Source: Warburgia ugandensis
Taxonomy: Eukaryota; Streptophyta; Magnoliopsida; Canellales; Canellaceae
Length of the DNA stretch: 64,000 nucleotides
NCBI GenBank assembly: GCA_035236585.1
Contig: CP141138.1
Location: forward strand, 28,717,437 to 28,781,436
Direction: 5' to 3'
The translations under genes and the position numbers were made by a program. This document shows, piece by piece, positions 48,341 to 61,800 of the stretch. The notes under the pieces were generated by a model, which was not told the origin of the DNA, did no database searches, and saw nothing but the letters and a program-made list of their open reading frames with translations. Position 1 is the first letter of the stretch. Every line of letters starts with the position of its first letter.

Positions 48341-50460
48341 AGGTAAGATGGGACTAAAAAATAAGCTATATTACAATATAAACTCACAAAAAATATAGGA
48401 TGTCCAACAAAGGATATAAAGAAAGATATTCATCGTAGGCCATCTTATTAATGAACTTGGTAAAACTCAAGCCCTTGATGATTTTTTAAGCCTATCAAAT
48501 TGATTATATATATATATATATATATATATTAAGATATTTGAAAAGAAGTTTTTAAAGATATTTAAAATTTATTAAGATTGAGCATTATAATTAAATGTCA
48601 AATGCCCTATATTGGTGTCACATATGAAAATAGTTAAGTGAAAGGGAATAATGCTAATTTATTCATAAGAGTGTAATAGTAATTTATTCTTAAGTGCACC
48701 TATGTATTTAATATTATAATACGGATCGTATGTGGTTATTGGTGGGTAGACTTGTTGGATACCATACCATCAGCTCTAGTATGAAAAACCACCCCTATGG
48801 TTTTAATAAAGTTTGAACTAAAGTAAGAAAGGCCTTGATGAGAAATATGGGGAGATACCACACTTAGAAGGTTCATGAAAGGGTCACACCTAAAAAGCTA
48901 ATTGGAGACAAACTAGGTTGAAAGTTTTAATAACTTAATAATGACTTGTTAAGGACTCTTTCTCTCTATATAAACAATACAATGGACAAAAAGAAACATG
49001 GAAAATTTGCCTCACATAGTGTAGTCATATATTGAGAAAATTCCATATGACTCTCTTCTTATCTTTAGTTCTCAAAAGTTAGAACATAGAGCCACCTCTA
49101 AGAGAAGAAGAAGAAGAAGAAGAAGAAACCAAAGTTATTGATTCTTATTTAGTGGTGGACGGACTAAAGAAATTGTAATTTCAACCTTGACAAGGTGACC
49201 TTTCTGTCGATTCAAATATAAAAGATACTAATTCACATGATTCAAGATATATCATAAATGAGTTTTTAAAGTTCCAATATCAAATCAAGAAAAGTTCTTG
49301 ACCTTTTGCAAGTATTTCAACAAAATCCAACAAATTTAATTCAAATGTTGATTTGCTCATTTTTTTATTTAGTTTCTTTGCTTCATGTGAATTACTGTGA
49401 ATCCTTAAGGATTTCTAGGAAGAGAATCAATGAGAAACATGATCTGGTTCAAGTCAAAAGGGAAAGATCATGTTTCCCTATTTTCCTGGAAATCCTAGAA
49501 GCCACCAATTGCTATAGCCACGTGTCTAGAAATTTGTTAGGGCCAGGTAATAATAGGCTAGTAGCTACCAAAAGGACTAATAACTGCCCAGAGCTTCTAG
49601 AAAGAAGAAAATTCACCTTCTAACTTTGAATGTGATGAATGTTCATGTGAATCCAATAAGGATGATTTGCATAAACTTGAAGTACATTTTAAGACCTACA
49701 TACATGTGTGATAGGATTCTCTACACTATTGACTAAACATAATCTAGACTACTTCGTGGAGAGAGGTTTAAGTGAACAAGTTCGGTGTCTTACTTCTTTA
49801 CAACTTGTAGTCAATAGCAAACCTAAGAATCTAAATACATACATTGATCATCAATTGAGCTCTAGAACCCTCTCTATAGGTGGCAACTTAATTCTCCAAG
49901 CTTTCATCTTTGTTCATGAGAGGTGTAGAAAGTTGAGGATTTATAAGATGCAATTATTTAATTATCAAATGTAAATCCATAGCCTGCAATAAAACAAAAG
50001 TGTGACCTACAAAAAGTGAGGAGTCTTTGTAGGTGTACATGTGCAAGACGAGAGGAAGGAATACACATCCAAATTTGCATCCATGGTCAAATTTCATGCC
50101 CATTGAAATTTTTAGCCTATGTTTCCTTAGGTAAAATATCACAACTATACATTTTTTGCTAAGCTTTTCATAGAACTAAAACAAGGGGCTAGGATTTTCC
50201 AAATACATTGACTTCTCAATGATTATCTATTTTCAGTGTTCCGAACATGATGGCCAACTAGATTTGAAAAAAAATAACCAGCACAAAATGAGATTTATCA
50301 GCTAGATAGGAAAAGAGATTGTGATCAATCTAAAGAACAATGATCAACTCTAAGTAAAGTGCAATACCAAGTAAGTATGCTGGGTTCTAATCCATGTTTT
50401 GAGCATTAATATAGTAAGTATAGTATTATTAGTCCATTCCTAAGTTTGATGTGATGTATC
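48341..50460. other. Unassigned sequence with simple repeats
   Basis: Contains (TA)n at 48,505-48,530 and (GAA)n at 49,103-49,128. A promoter-like CTCTCTATATAAAC lies near 48,962, about 140 bp before the GAA run, and a 105-codon plus-strand frame is at 49,306-49,623. The frame shows no family motif. A decayed copia-type LTR and leader is possible but not demonstrated. Confidence 0.35.
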
Positions 50461-50499
50461 AGTTTGCACAAGTCTAAGTTTTGGGTTTTTTATTTAGTA

Positions 50500-50960
50500 A
50501 AACTATATTTTGGATGTAGAATCTAATCATTCAAGTTTTGATCTATATCTTATAAGCATAATATAGTTTCATGTTTTGATCTATATCTTGTAGGAGTGCT
50601 AATAATTCACATTTTGATTTAGATCTAGCATCCTAATATGAAATTTACATTTGATGTGATCTAAATCTAGTAAGTGAACATAAGATTGATCCCATGTTAA
50701 TCTTAGATGTAGCATGTTAGCAAGTAATCCATGTTTAATATAATCTAAGATACTAGTAAGGAATCTAGGTTTGATATACGTTAGTATGTTATTAAGTAAT
50801 TTATGTCTAATATTGTCTACCATGCTTGATATGATCCAACATGCAATTGAGTACTTCACATTTGATATAATTTAGCAAGCTGCTAAGTAATAATAGTTGA
50901 TCTAGCATGTGATTACACATTTGATCTAGTGTGCTTATTTAATAATTCATGTTTTGAAAC
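50500..50960. repeat. Degenerate ~50-bp tandem repeat
   Basis: About nine diverged copies of a unit combine 'catgtttgatatgatctag' with 'catgctagtaagtaatt'. Spacing varies from 45 to 55 bp and identity is low, so it is an old array. Confidence 0.55.
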
Positions 50961-53900
50961 TTTGTCTGAAATAGATGATAATAATGTTTTTTATCTTAAA
51001 ATTCTAGGTAAATTGAACATGTTTCAAGATCTGAATGTTTTAGAATTAGAATTAGGTGGGATGAAATTGCTAAATCTATTGTACATATTTCATGTAGAAG
51101 ATCTAACTCTTTGGCGACTTTGATCCTTACACTTAAAATCTAAAGTTTTATAAATTTCATGGTCTTTGATTTATAACTCATATTTGTAAGATTATTTGTA
51201 AAAGTATGATTTTGGATTATATAATTTTATATTTAAAAAAATTAAAAGAACTTTAACCTTAACTTTAGGATTTTACCAAATCAAATTTATAATTTGCAGA
51301 ATTCTTGATTTTAAATTATAACCTAGGGATTATTTAGTTTTGAAATTAGGTTTTGTGGTTGTTAAACTATGTTATATAAATATATGGCTGTTAAGTAAAT
51401 TTATTATGCAGGTTTTGATCATGTTATTGAATTGTGACATAAAAGATATGTTTCAATTGAAAAGTTTTTCATTGAAAACTATGAGGTTGGAAAGAAAAAG
51501 TAAGTTTTCAAAGTTTTGATAATTGCACTAGTTTTTTCTTGAAATCTGGACAAAAATAAAGTCTTACCATTATACTATTCCTACTACAGTTCCTAGGAAG
51601 ATGTTATTAGGGTTTACTAGCTCCACACAAGAAATTGGCGAAGATAATTAATTTGGACTCCACCTAATTCACAATTGTCACAATGGATGACTTGTTTTAG
51701 ATGTACTTCAATCAGGTAATTGAGAACTTCTAGCTCATATCTAAGTGGTCCTATATTGATTAGCATGAGTATATGGACTTTGTTGGTATAGTTTCAAAGT
51801 GTATTGGTTTGACATCCGACTAGTGGTTACTTAACCTCAACTAATCAATGGGGTAGTAAACTTGTATGAAACATAAGTCAGCAGGTGCCACTATATGTTG
51901 ATTGTGTTTGAACACAATAAATCAAGTTTTGTTATTTTGAAACAAAACTTAGGCACTCAAGTACTTATTTTGGGCAGCTAATGCAGATGAAATACTAAAT
52001 CTGTAACCATCTAGCGATACACCGATCCAAAGTACCCCTATAACTAACTAGTGTAATAGACATACAGAGTGGTACAAATCAGGGGCATAATAGTAAAATC
52101 ATCTAGTGCAATTATGCAACCATCGCCAAGGAGGAAAGGTGTCAGATGGTCTCATTTGTTTAGTTTTCATTATGAGATGAAATGAGACCATTCAGCACCC
52201 ACCTTTGATATCAAGACCATCGGATGCCACTTGAGGACCGTTCACAAGTGTCCAATGCCCCTTGTTTGGCTCCAACTGGAAGTACAAAGACAATTTAGTG
52301 CTAGTGGTGTGAGACTCTTGTCTCCAACACCACTAATGGCGAACTCCTTTCTTGAGACCACTAGATCCTTTAGGCATATTGAGAGCATCCAATTCTAGTG
52401 TTGTCGATCTCCTTACTATGACAAATGGAAAGCGATTGACACTACTCTAGGATTCTAAAGGGTCACATATTCTACCTTGTTTGGAGCCATCTTGGTGTGT
52501 TTGATTCTAAGTTCATTTGTCTAGTGCCATCTTCTTATTCATAATTTGTCCCACTTTTTCTGTTTAAACAACACTATGCAACTAGTTTGGCAGATATTAA
52601 TGAATTTCATAATGTTAGCCTTGTTTCTGTGATACTTATAAATATGTTTTTTCTCAATCCATTGACTTATATAGCATTGAATCATCTTAGTTCATGCTAC
52701 AAATGATGCCCTTGTGGTTTTAAGATGAGAAATAGGTTTTAGAATCTTGGAGGTTGTTCTATCAGAAAATCTCTTTTCTATTGAAACGAATTTTCAAATG
52801 GTAACAATTCTTGTTGCATGTACTCAGACATTGGTGTCCTCAAATTATGTTTTCCACTTTGTAAATCATACCTCTAATCCTCATTTTGTGTACATGCATC
52901 AACTCTGAGGCTATATTAATCCCATAGTCTAATATATATACATCAAGTGGCTTATGGGATGATTGTGGACTTTCTTTTAGGGCAGAATCATAGACATCTT
53001 AAAACTAAGCATGGTAGTACATGTGAATTATAGTTCCTAAGCAACGTTTTCTTCTTATGCTTAGAGATTATTATACTCAAGTAGCATATAGTAGGATTAG
53101 GTATCATTGACAGAATAACAATAAAGCACAGAGAAGGACTAATGTTTGTTTGTATCATGATACCTATCTAGTAGTCACTCATTCTACATGGCACAAACAA
53201 GCTAGTAATGAAAATGCCTACTTGAAAGGGCTGATGACTTTCAATTTGAGTGTGTTTGCTAAAAACCACTATCTTGGCTAGGAACAAAATAATGGTATGA
53301 CTGGTTAAGCTGACTAACACCATAATAAATCTAGTCACCTTCATGTGTGAGTGATAAGTAGCATGAATGAGGAATTGGTCGATGCTACATCTAGAACTTC
53401 CCAAACTAGGTCTATACTTCCATTTTGGTAAGCAATCTTAAAATTTTCTTTTGATCTGACTGCAATCTGGATATTGTCTAGTGACCACATTTTTGGAGAC
53501 CACTTTTGTATGATCTGACTTGGTCATCACTTTGCTCCATATTTAGATATCTTATAGATCAAACTGTGCTCAGGAACAAACGATTTGGAAACTATATAAA
53601 CAACACATTATTTTGCAGAAGCTAGGATCATCTATACCATATAATTTTTGAGCTATAAGAAATACAAAGCTAGAGCAATGAGATGAACAATTCCAATTGT
53701 ACAAAGGTGGGCTCCAAAACATGTGGTTCTAGATTGTACCTCATAATTTGGTAAGTTTAGCATTCCTCCTTTGATTTTCTACACTTGGTTTTACGAGCAA
53801 GTGGTTTTTAAGGATTGTTTTAAATCCCTTATTTTCTGCTACCTAAACTTAAAAGCTATGTAGTGCAGTTGATCATAGACATCGTGCACCTCTTCCTCGT

Positions 53901-54036
53901 TCTACTTGGTTGGAGGTTCGAGATGGTACTTTCCCCTTATTGGGAAAATTTCAAGTAGATTTGAAATTAGGATATGCTTCTAAGTAGTTTGCTTTATAAC
54001 TCTTTACTATAAAATAATAATAATAATAATCCCACC
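50961..54036. other. Unassigned intergenic sequence
   Basis: No convincing protein or RNA gene. 52,130-52,480 is less AT-rich and contains repeated 'gagaccat', 'ccatcggatgcc' and 'tccaatgccc' phrases resembling LTR sequence of unknown family. (AAT)n lies at 54,013-54,030. Confidence 0.35.
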
Positions 54037-55655
54037 TAAGGGTGTCAATGAGGACTAGAGGACCAAAGAACCGGACCAAAAAATTAGGTTTTTGTCCTTC
54101 AGTTTGAACTATTGATCTAATTCTATTCCTTTGCCATTGTTTAGCCCAATCCCAATTCTATGCTAGGAGAATTAAACTAGAACAATTTGTTCTTTTTTCC
54201 CTGACAGATGGTCAGAACTTCATCTGAGTTTGAATCCTACTGAGAGGTCTAGTAGAGATCAGAAATTGTTCAAGAAATAACAAGATAATATTTAAACTAT
54301 AATACCCCTATTAGTTTATACTTTAGTTAAGGGCAATTTAGTCTTTGTACTTAACTTTTACAAGACTTAAAGTATCTTCAATTTTATTATGCTGCCCATA
54401 AATAAATAAAGTATAATAGATAATTTAGCTTAGATATATTGAGGTCATAAGTAAATAAGTGTATATTAAACATTTAGCTTAAATATAGTGTGGGAAAACA
54501 AAAAATGTTCTATTTTGCTCCTTGAATTTTTCATATCTTTTGTTTTCATATATTTAATTGTAGGTTATGAGCATGGAAGTACAGAGAATTGTTTAAAAGT
54601 TGACATTTTTAGGATTGGATTAATTTTGCAACTACATTGTCGTGCGCAAAATCAACTACTTGAATATAATTATCAATTTCCTGTAGGAGTAGATGTTCAT
54701 GAGCATTTGCTAGCATAGACTCTACCCTTGAGTCTAGTTTTGAAAAATTGAAGCCTTTCATCATATTTGGAGTACATAAATTGCCACGAGAAATAAGTGC
54801 ATTTGTATCATCTGAATCACTTGTTTTGAGTCTATGGAAAACTGATGGTTCTCATTTTCAACTCAAGGAAGCATGAGCTAATGGCATCCAAAGGCATGAA
54901 ATTTGGTGCATAGCTTATCTAAGTCATTCCCAACATGGTGAATGGCTTAGATCTTAAAAAAATCATTACTATATGCAAGGGTCTACTATACCAGACGCTC
55001 ATGAGCATCTACACTTGTATTTAATCAATAGTAAATCTATTATCTAGACTCATTTGCTTTTATAACCAAATAAATTGGAGATACTAGTATATGTGGCTTC
55101 GACTTATTGTTGTTGCTTGACATATCTTATGCTAAGCTAAAACTTAAGATGTATTTGCCAAAATATCTTTCATAATCATAATATACTCATTTGTTTACTT
55201 ATATGCATAATAGCCCTCATTTAGAACCTTTTTGACAAAAAGATACGCATTGTTGAACAACCAATTATGTCAAATGCTCTTGCGTGCTAGATTTCTGCCT
55301 AACTTTGTGATATCAATTTTGTACTATCTCAGCACCTATCATCGTCATGTAACTTAGATGCTAGAAACATTTGTTTACTCAGATGCGTTATAGCGAACCT
55401 CTTTGAAAAAAAAAATTGCAATGTTGAACAATCAATAACATCAGATGGGGAGGTTAAAAAGTACCGCAATGCTGAACAACCAATAATATCAGATGCTCTC
55501 GCCTTAATCTCTGGCTAACTTTGTGATGTCAATTTCGTACTCTCATGAGACCGTAACCCGAACCGTGGTCCTTAATGTTGGAACCGAAAATTCGGTTTGC
55601 TTGGGTGTAGTCGCGGTGAAAAATGAACGGTTTCGGTCGACCGTCGACACCCTTA
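54037..55655. mobile_element. Possible hAT-like non-autonomous element upstream of the PPR gene
   Basis: The left edge reads TAAGGGTGTCAATGAGGACT and the right edge, reverse-complemented, TAAGGGTGTCGACGGTCGAC. The 10-bp terminal inverted repeat resembles the TAGGGGTGTCAA type ends of plant hAT elements. Next to the ends are matching subterminal phrases: 'gaccaaagaaccggaccaaa' on the left and, inverted, 'gaccgaaaccgttc' on the right. No 8-bp target duplication is visible and no transposase is encoded. The right end is 105 bp from the PPR start codon. Confidence 0.4.
55230..55550. repeat. Three-copy internal repeat of the hAT-like element
   Basis: The phrase 'gcaatgttgaacaaccaata' plus 'acatcagatgctctcg' recurs three times (about 55,248, 55,418 and 55,466), with 'ctaactttgtgatatcaatt' plus 'ttgtactctc' following the first and third. 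Confidence 0.65.
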
Positions 55656-55670
55656 TTCCGTTTTTGGTGT

Positions 55671-55690
55671 ATTATTCTCTCTCTGTCTCG
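55671..55690 (+). promoter_or_regulatory. Pyrimidine patch upstream of the PPR gene
   Basis: TATTCTCTCTCTGTCTCGG lies 70-90 bp before the start codon. Such Y patches are common in plant core promoters. No clear TATA box lies just upstream. Function inferred only from position and composition. Confidence 0.35.
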
Positions 55691-55702
55691 GCAAAGCAAG
55701 CA

Positions 55703-55726
55703 ATGACCGATCCATTAGATCAGTAA
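55703..55726 (+). promoter_or_regulatory. Seven-codon upstream open frame
   Basis: A short ATG...TAA frame ends 34 bp before the main start codon. If transcription starts at or before the pyrimidine patch, it would be in the 5' leader and could reduce translation of the main frame. Confidence 0.4.
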
Positions 55727-55760
55727 AATAAAAACGGAAGTGCTACTGCTCGCCGCTGGC

Positions 55761-55825
55761 ATGGCTTCTCGACTTTCTACTCGATTTCTACGGTCAAACT
55801 TCCCGGCTTCTATTAAACCCTTGTG
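55761..55825 (+). other. PPR gene exon 1 (start, targeting peptide)
   Basis: 65 coding bases ending in split codon TG|G. The donor is GTATCC. This ATG is chosen because the frame continues through every downstream exon; the next upstream ATG (55,703) is closed by a stop. Confidence 0.75.
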
Positions 55826-58800
55826 GTATCCAACGCTTCTACATTTTCATTTCATTCCTCTTAGTAGATTGATCCTTCTACCTTCCTTTTTCCCTCTCTC
55901 TTTCTCTTAATATACTTTTGTTAATTAACCATTTTTGGGTAGTAGCTAAAGTATGTATTGAAGATTCTGAAATTTAGAGTTGATTTTTTATTTTGCTAGA
56001 TTATCGGCCTATCATGGAAATAAACTGTAAATCTAATGACCCATCAGCACATCATTTAACAAATCACGGAATCGTTTCATTAATGAAGTTTGAGAATGGA
56101 TGGGATTTAGGATGGCTAACAACTTTTCTAAAACTGAAACTGTTTATGGGATCTTAAGAAATGAACTTGAGAATCAATTAATAGATTGAACATGTAAGAA
56201 AATGTATGGCATCTTCGACAATATTTCTGTTAAGGGAAACTCTTGTTGGTCCAATTGTGTTTCAACTTGGAACTGGCCTTTCTGATGGTTTTGCGTGCCT
56301 TTGATATTTGATGGTGTTGCATGTTAAAAGAATTGCTACAAATGTTATGCATTTTTCAAGAGTCATTTTTATTGTGTATGTAATCGTTGAATTTGCGTTT
56401 CCTTGTCAGGAACTCCAACTTTCTGGAGAAGGTACTGTGTTTTCCTATCTCTTTGGTACTTAAGTTGCTGGACTTTCTGGAGAATTAAAAAAAAAATTTC
56501 TTAATGAAACTGGCGATTATTTTTCATTAGGTAAGACTCGACTGACACTTTTGGTTGTACAGGTCAGTTGTGCAATCCAGAGCAATAGCTATTCCTCAGG
56601 AACTATCAGAGTTCAAAGTGACAGTTCGAATTCTGAAAGCTGTCTGCAAAAGGATCGATATGATACCAACAGAATGGCAACATCAGAGGTTCCACCTGAT
56701 TAAAGAAAATATTGTTTGTGCTGCATAATATATGGATAGTATATGAATGAGAACACTGTTGATCTTAGAAAACATTCTCTTAGATAACGTGCCTTTTGGT
56801 ATTCCACTTGGATGAAGATAAACATTAAAACAATCTGGTCTGGGGTATCATACAACAACCCATCCTTCTATGCTGCCCATCTTTCAGTGGTGTTATCATG
56901 CTTCTGCTTGCTCAAATGACCAAGCATAACCCCAGTTACGTATCTTTTATGCCCTTTCATTTCTAAAACTGTATAACTTACAATTTATTTCAAGAAATTA
57001 CATCTTTAAAATTCTGTAATATATTACATAGCAATCAGTTTCTGACTGTTGAACTACGACATCATACTTGCTCATATCCGACTCTCTGTGGCTCTTTTTC
57101 CCAATAATCTCAAGCAGCTGGAATCATACTTGTTAGTGGAGTTCTCATTTTCAGTCTGTTAAGAGTGATGGTATTATGAAGCAATATACTGGTTCTTTCT
57201 TATGTGCTAGGTGAAGTTCTACCAAAAGCACATTCTAGATGATCATTGAGATTCTAGGATATTATATCGAGACATATAATGTGTCTGAACATCAAGGTAC
57301 ATATGTCCCCTTATGTAAACTCAGTGCATCCACAAAAAAGATGCCTGTACACTCAGAACAATTTGCAGCTATTGATGATTAGTGGACTGCAAAAACTGTC
57401 TGCATAATATGGTGTCATCTATGAAGAGTTATGAAGTATTAGATGTCTAGTACTCTTAGCCCTCACAGTGGACATGAAGAAAGGGTATTAGGCCAGCTCC
57501 ATTCATCACTATTGCAAGTGGTAATAATCATTTCATTGATAATTTCTTTTAGAAAGTTGATAGGTAAGCAGACTGGGACCCGCTTCCTTTTGGCTGTGGA
57601 GGAGCGGACTCAAGCCAGCATGCTAGGTGCTTCTTGCTCATCATGTTATCGATAATAAGCAGCACTAATGTATACATTGCTAAAGGATGCCAGCTCATAT
57701 TTTTGTCATCCCATGTTATCTTAGAATCATGTCTTGTTGCCACAGACATTCATTATTTCTTGCTGCACAAAAGCCATCAAGGAAGTGTTTACTTTAATAT
57801 GGTTGGCAATAAATGCAATCCTGCTTAGATGGTCCAATGAATGCCTTCTTGTCTATTTAGCAGTCATAGTAACAGATCAGTAGAAGGGAAGCCTTGGCAC
57901 AATGGTAGAGTTGCCGTCGAGTGACTTAGAGGTCACGGGCTCAAGGCGTGGAAACAGCCCCTTACCAAAATGCAAGGTAAGGCCGCGTACTATAGGCCCT
58001 TTGTGGTCTGCCTCTTCCCGAACCCCGTATTCATGGGAGCTTTGTGCACCAGGCTGCCCATTTTTTATTTTAGTAACAAATCTTGAGGACCAGATAAAGA
58101 GGAAATCTTAGCAGATCTCTAAGTTTTGTTATTTTTCTGTTTGGCCTTATCAAGACTGTGGGAAAATCCTAAAATGCCTCTCTGGTTATATGTGGGAACA
58201 TTCAGAAAAATCTGAGGGCAGCCTACCTGTGAAATGGATTGAAAGAAATCCATGATGGTGTATGATTTGGAAGCTGAACCTTTCCAACAATGGGGCCTAG
58301 GGACTGATATGTTGATTGGTTTAGGTAGGGCATCCAGCCTACTATGGGCAGATTTTCTGATGAGAAAAGTATTACCATGACATCATATTTTTTATTTTTA
58401 ATGAGAAATGCAGAAGGAATCATTTCACCCCCTTTAATATGTTGCCCACTTGTAGTAGCCTTAACAGCTCTTTCGTTTTTACTCATAAACCAATTCAAAA
58501 GGCAATACAAGGTTTCAAAATTATTTTGATTTGTTTTGGTTTCTGGAGATTGGGAAATCAGTTCTGGGTTTTTAACATGTGATATATTGTCCATGTGCTT
58601 ACAAGTATTTTAACTGAGAAAGCTTATTTGCAGGATCAACAAGTCAATTTAACTATGGGTCTGCCCCAAAATTGGAGAGGAATTAATCATAGAATTGGGG
58701 AGAATGTTTCAAGGAAGGACAAATCCCAGTTTCTCGTGGACACTGTAAGTATAAGGACAGGTTTCCACATCTTCATCATGTTCTTTGCATATACAAAGAG

Positions 58801-61800
58801 GAAGCAAGACTAACCGAGTCTTCAGCAAGTTTTCTTTTGTTTATGCCCAGAACTATTCATATATCATAACTTAGCAACAATAATCATTGCTTGGATAGGA
58901 TGCTGAGGCTGATCAGACGGAATAAAATCTAGTTTTCTATTGACACTCCAAGTATTAGGACAAGTTCCATGTGTTCATTATGTTCTTTGTTATATGCAAA
59001 AAAGGAAGAAAAATTGATTCTGAGAAAGTTCCCTTCCATTCTATTTAGCAACAAATTCTCATAACTTAGGAAAATCTAAATCCTATGGATAAGATGCTCA
59101 GATTGATGTCCCTTTTTTTATTCAAATTTTTTTGTTAAGAGTAATGTCTGGTGTAAGTAGATCTTGACAAATGCTAAGAGCACATCCAAGATGAAAGAGT
59201 AGAAGAAAGGAAAAACAATATATCAAAAAGCAGAACACCAGACAGGCAGTGCAGAATCAACATTCAAAAATGGGCAATACACCTCAAAAACATGGAGAAT
59301 TCACTAGAAGAGAAAGAGAACCCACTCCTAATTGCAACTAATATAATCAATCATCATCATCATCATCATCAAGACCTTATCCTAATTAGGGGTTGGCCAC
59401 ATGAATCTTATTCCTCCATTCCACTCTATTTAATACCATGGCTTCATTTAGTCCCCAAGTTTTTAAATCTTTCCTCACCACTTCTATCCATGTTCTTTTG
59501 GGCCTTCCCCTTGCCCTTTTAGAACCGTCTACTTGTATTGCCTCACTCCTAACCGGTATCGTTGCTGGTCTCCTTTGAACATGTCCAAACCATCTAAGTC
59601 TAATCTCCCTCATCTTGCTATCTATTGGTGGTACCCTTAAATTTCCTCTAATATTTTCATTTCTAATTCTATCCTTTCTTGTCTTACCACTCATCCATCT
59701 CAACATCCTCATTTCTGCGATGCTCATCCTATGAGTATGATGTTCCTTAATTGCCCAACACTCTGATCCATAGAGCATGGTCGGCCTTATGTCCATTCTA
59801 TAGAATCTTCCTTTTTAGTTTGAGTGGCACCCGTCAATCACACAAAACTCCAGATGCACATCTCCACTTGTTCCAACCTGCTTGGATTCTCTAGGTAACC
59901 TCCCTCTCAATCTCTCCACTCTCATGAATCATTGATCCTAAGTACCGAAAGTGGTCTTTTACGGGGACTTCTTGGTTATCAATCTTGACTGGTGTTCCAC
60001 TCCTACTCTCCTTGCTAAAATTACATTTCATATATTTTGTCTTAGTTCAACTAATTTTAAATCTTGCAGATTCTAATGCTTCTCTCCATAACTCTAACTT
60101 TATGTTTGCACCCTTCCTTGTCTCATCAAATAAGACTATATCATCTGTAAATAGCATGCACCAAGGAATCTTCTCATGCAGATGTTTTGTTAACTCATCC
60201 ATAACTAATGTAAAAAGGTATGGACTCAATACCGATCCTTGGTGCAATCTTACAGTGACAGGAAATCACCAGTCATGCCACTAATGGTCTTAACATTTGT
60301 TACCGCTCTCTCATACATATCTTTAATTATGTCTATATACCCCTGAGAAACCCCTTCACCACCCAACACCCTCCATTATTAACTCTCTAGGGACTCTATC
60401 ATAAGCTTTCTCTAAGTTGATAAAGACCATGTGGAGGTCTTTCCTCCTCTCCCTATATTTCTCTACTAATTGTCTTAATAAGAAAATAGCTTCCATGGTA
60501 GACCTCTCAAGCATGAAACCAAACTGATTCTCCAATACACTTGTTTCATGTCGTAGCCTCTTCTCAATCACTCTTTCAAAAAGTTCTATGGTGTGGCTCA
60601 TAAGTTTGATCCCTCGATAATTAGTGTAGGTTTGTATGTCTCCTTTATTCTTATAGATTGGTACAATAGAGCTCTTCCTCCACTCATCAGGCATTTTTTT
60701 TTATTTTATAATTTTGTTAAACAACTTGGTCAACCAAACTACCCAAATATCTCCCATATGCTTCCAAACCTCTATTGGTATACCATCAGGCCCCATAGCC
60801 TTTCCTGATTTCATCCTTTTCAAGGCCTCTTTTACTGTAGGTGTTCTAATCCTACGTTCATATCTATAATATCCAATGATATTTATATTTATAGTATTTT
60901 CAATCCCTATATTCTCAAAGCCATTGTCATTTAACAATTTTTGAAATTATGTTTCCCACCTTTGTTTGATCTCATCATCTTTGACTAATACCCTTTGATC
61001 ATCGCTTCTAATACACCTAACATGATCTAAGTCCTCACCTTTCTGTACGTACAAACATAAACATTCAGATGCAGCACACACTGATTAGAGCTGGTATATG
61101 GTGTTTGCACTGGTAAATCAGTCTACTAATTTTACACACAAAAAGTACATGTAGGGAGGCAGATTTTTGGCATTTATTTTTTCCTTTTTTCTTGGCAGAG
61201 ACTCTTAGGGATCCAAACTAGTAGTCCTTGGTGTGGATTCCAGATAGGCCATTTGCCAAAAGAGATTTTTGTAGAATGATCTTTAATACTGTTGTTCTAT
61301 AGTTGAGAAAGGATGGCTGGGAAGTTTTAATAATAGGGAGAAAAATCTTAACCACTCACAGGGTTAAACATCACTCATAGAGAAGGTTTTTGGGTACCAC
61401 ATATCTGAGTTGTGGCCTGGAAGAAGAATGGTTTAATCACCAAAAATCTGCACCCACATGTTCTTAAGATGTGTAAAACCTTGTATTTTTTACATGCTCA
61501 ATCAACATACAACTAGCCATCATGTGTTTGTGTGTGTTTGCATTCAAATTTTGTCTTGTTACCTCTCTGCACATGTGTGCTTAACGTCTTTATCTGTGAA
61601 ATTTCTGGAAGATGGTTCCTTAGTTATATAGTTGTCAAAAGGCTTTTTGATCAAATTATCTCCTATGCAAGAATATTAGATCAGCTCATAATGTAAAGTA
61701 CAGCTGTATATGCTAATTATACTAAATGACAACTGGGTATCTATATAATGCAAAATTTAATTACTTATTAAATAAACTAACTGGGGTTCTTCCCAAAAAA

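Noticed and set aside
49306..49974. Plus-strand frames of 105 and 88 codons as a host gene or copia gag
   Set aside because: No motif of Gag, protease or any host family could be identified.
54029..55663. 8-bp hAT target-site duplication around the possible hAT-like element
   Set aside because: The flanks read ATCCCACC and TTCCGTTT, which do not match, so the element call stays tentative.
57891..57965. tRNA gene (A- and B-box-like sequence)
   Set aside because: The sequence continues into the conserved Au SINE body, has a T-rich tail and is bounded by a target-site duplication. It does not fold as a complete tRNA.
58223..58594. 123-codon minus-strand frame in PPR intron 3
   Set aside because: No recognisable domain, no splice-compatible neighbours and inside a supported intron. 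Could be reconsidered if a database search found homologues.
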